6,582 nt of DNA from Candidatus Aenigmatarchaeota archaeon (lineage in GTDB: Archaea > EX4484-52 > GLR71), in contig JAGLUQ010000056.1 of NCBI GenBank assembly GCA_023134675.1, positions 1-6,582 of the forward strand, read 5' to 3'. Position numbers and translations under genes: made by a program. Shown here piece after piece: positions 5,899-6,582 of this stretch. Under the pieces are notes generated by a model. It searched no databases, was not told where the DNA came from, and was given only the letters and a program-made list of their open reading frames with translations. The first letter of the stretch is position 1, and each line of letters begins with the position of its first letter.

Positions 5899-5904
5899 GG
5901 AGGT
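5899..5904 (+). promoter_or_regulatory. Shine-Dalgarno of endA
   Basis: GGAGGT, a perfect match to the archaeal anti-Shine-Dalgarno, lies 8 nt before the ATG at 5913. This decides the endA start against the upstream in-frame codons inside tRNA-Phe and the later ATG at 5934. Confidence 0.8.
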
Positions 5905-5912
5905 TGGCAGAA

Positions 5913-6482
5913 ATGGACAATAGCAGCAATGTTATGGCCACTGCAGAACTCATCAAGAACAAGCTTATAATATGGGATGAAGTAGAGGCAAAGGCAATAT
6001 TTGAAGAGAAATTTTTCGGAAAGTACATAGAAGAGGAGAAAGCAGTATTTCTTCAGCTCAGCCTTGAGGAAGGCATGATTCTCTTAGAGAGAGAGCACAT
6101 AAATCTTCTTGACAAGAAAAAGAAGCTCACAGTAAAGAAATTCTATACTCTCTGCTGCGAGATGGATCCTGAATTCCCGCAGAAATACACAGTCTACAGA
6201 GACCTGAGGAATCGTGGCTTCATAGTCAAGTCAGGCTTCAAGTTCGGAACTCATTTCAGAGTATACAATCGCGGCGTAAACCCGTATAAATCAGGTTCTA
6301 AAGAATTAAAGGAGCACACAAAATACAATGTCCATGCAGTGCCTGAAAACTATGCCCACTCATACCAGGAATGGTCAAGATATGTCAGGCTCAGCCAGAA
6401 CATAAGGGCAAAAGCGCTTCTGGCAGTAGTAGATGAAGAAAGCGATGTAACCTATTACGTAATCACAAGAATAAGGCCGTAA
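5913..6482 (+). CDS. endA: tRNA-splicing endonuclease, short homotetramer-type
   Basis: Cuts bulge-helix-bulge motifs in precursor tRNAs to remove introns; the likely substrate is the tRNA-Phe just upstream. 189 residues from the ATG after GGAGGT, the length of single-domain EndA proteins that act as homotetramers. An N-terminal domain (about 10-85) precedes the catalytic domain, which opens with YRDLRNRGFIVKSGFKFG (95-112). The catalytic Tyr is Y118 (FRVY) and the His is H135 (KEHTKY). Compared with the M. jannaschii enzyme, recalled from memory, there are about seven extra residues between Tyr and His. The conserved Asp of GADF is His here (GTHF). The third catalytic residue, Lys156 of M. 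jannaschii (VRKK), aligns with A166, with lysine at 167 (IRAK). It may use K167 or need a partner subunit. The family call is secure; full activity is not. Confidence 0.93.
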   Translation: MDNSSNVMATAELIKNKLIIWDEVEAKAIFEEKFFGKYIEEEKAVFLQLSLEEGMILLEREHINLLDKKKKLTVKKFYTLCCEMDPEFPQKYTVYRDLRNRGFIVKSGFKFGTHFRVYNRGVNPYKSGSKELKEHTKYNVHAVPENYAHSYQEWSRYVRLSQNIRAKALLAVVDEESDVTYYVITRIRP

Positions 6483-6486
6483 AGAT

Positions 6487-6582
6487 TCAGTTAAATGCGA
6501 CAGGAGCAGGTCTTATTTTTCTTTTTCCCATAATTGTGTCATATGGTCTTAACACTTCTTGTCTATCACCACAATCCTTCAG
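6487..6582 (-). CDS. C-terminal end of an unrecognised convergent gene (partial)
   Basis: On the reverse strand the frame from the window edge is open for 31 codons and ends in TGA, 4 nt from the endA stop. The peptide has a natural-looking composition and a basic proline-containing end (MGKRKIRPAPVAFN). Codon use resembles endA rather than the A+T-rich island. I do not recognise the family. With so few codons this could be chance, but the tail-to-tail arrangement and the lack of any other content make a real gene more likely. Confidence 0.5.
   Translation of the reverse strand: MKDCGDRQEVLRPYDTIMGKRKIRPAPVAFN

Noticed and set aside
5856..5912. N-terminal extension of EndA from an upstream start
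   Set aside because: These bases are the variable and T-arm, the 3' acceptor strand of tRNA-Phe and the endA leader. GGAGGT correctly precedes the ATG at 5913.

Overview
The window is archaeal. It carries both subunits of DNA topoisomerase VI, two tRNA genes without encoded CCA ends (one with an intron at position 37/38), a tRNA-splicing endonuclease, and GTGAT/GGAGGT-type Shine-Dalgarno sequences that match the archaeal 16S rRNA 3' end. The lineage cannot be fixed from this stretch; no gene here is diagnostic of a phylum.

Layout. (1) Positions 1-2752 hold the top6B-top6A operon. The 5' end of top6B lies outside the window and top6A is complete. Base composition is about 47% G+C in a counted sample line. 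(2) Positions 2753-5620 form an A+T-rich island (28% G+C in a counted sample line) with four small uncharacterised genes on the + strand. Three of them (3520-4116, 4156-4743, 4946-5620) look like one paralogous family; the first (2783-3457) does not clearly belong. The island is punctuated by extra copies of the 3' end of top6A. One is 38 bp identical (3445-3482), directly behind the first small gene. The other is an 89-bp copy (4793-4881) with 79/89 identities and no indels, just before the fourth small gene. After each copy comes a similar A+T-rich leader, a Shine-Dalgarno-like box and a new gene. (3) Positions 5621-6582 are housekeeping sequence again: a U-rich stretch, a likely tRNA promoter, tRNA-Asn(GTT), intron-containing tRNA-Phe(GAA), endA for the tRNA-splicing endonuclease, and the 3' end of an unrecognised convergent gene.

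How the parts work together. Top6A and Top6B form the A2B2 type IIB topoisomerase. EndA is the enzyme class that removes the intron of the tRNA-Phe encoded 27 nt upstream of it, so substrate and enzyme probably share a transcript. The most interesting feature is the island. It looks like an accretion site in which small gene cassettes have been added behind top6A, each bringing or leaving a piece of the top6A tail. The youngest-looking repeat is nearest the live gene and the most decayed is furthest away. No integrase, transposase or inverted-repeat element is visible, so the mechanism is unknown.
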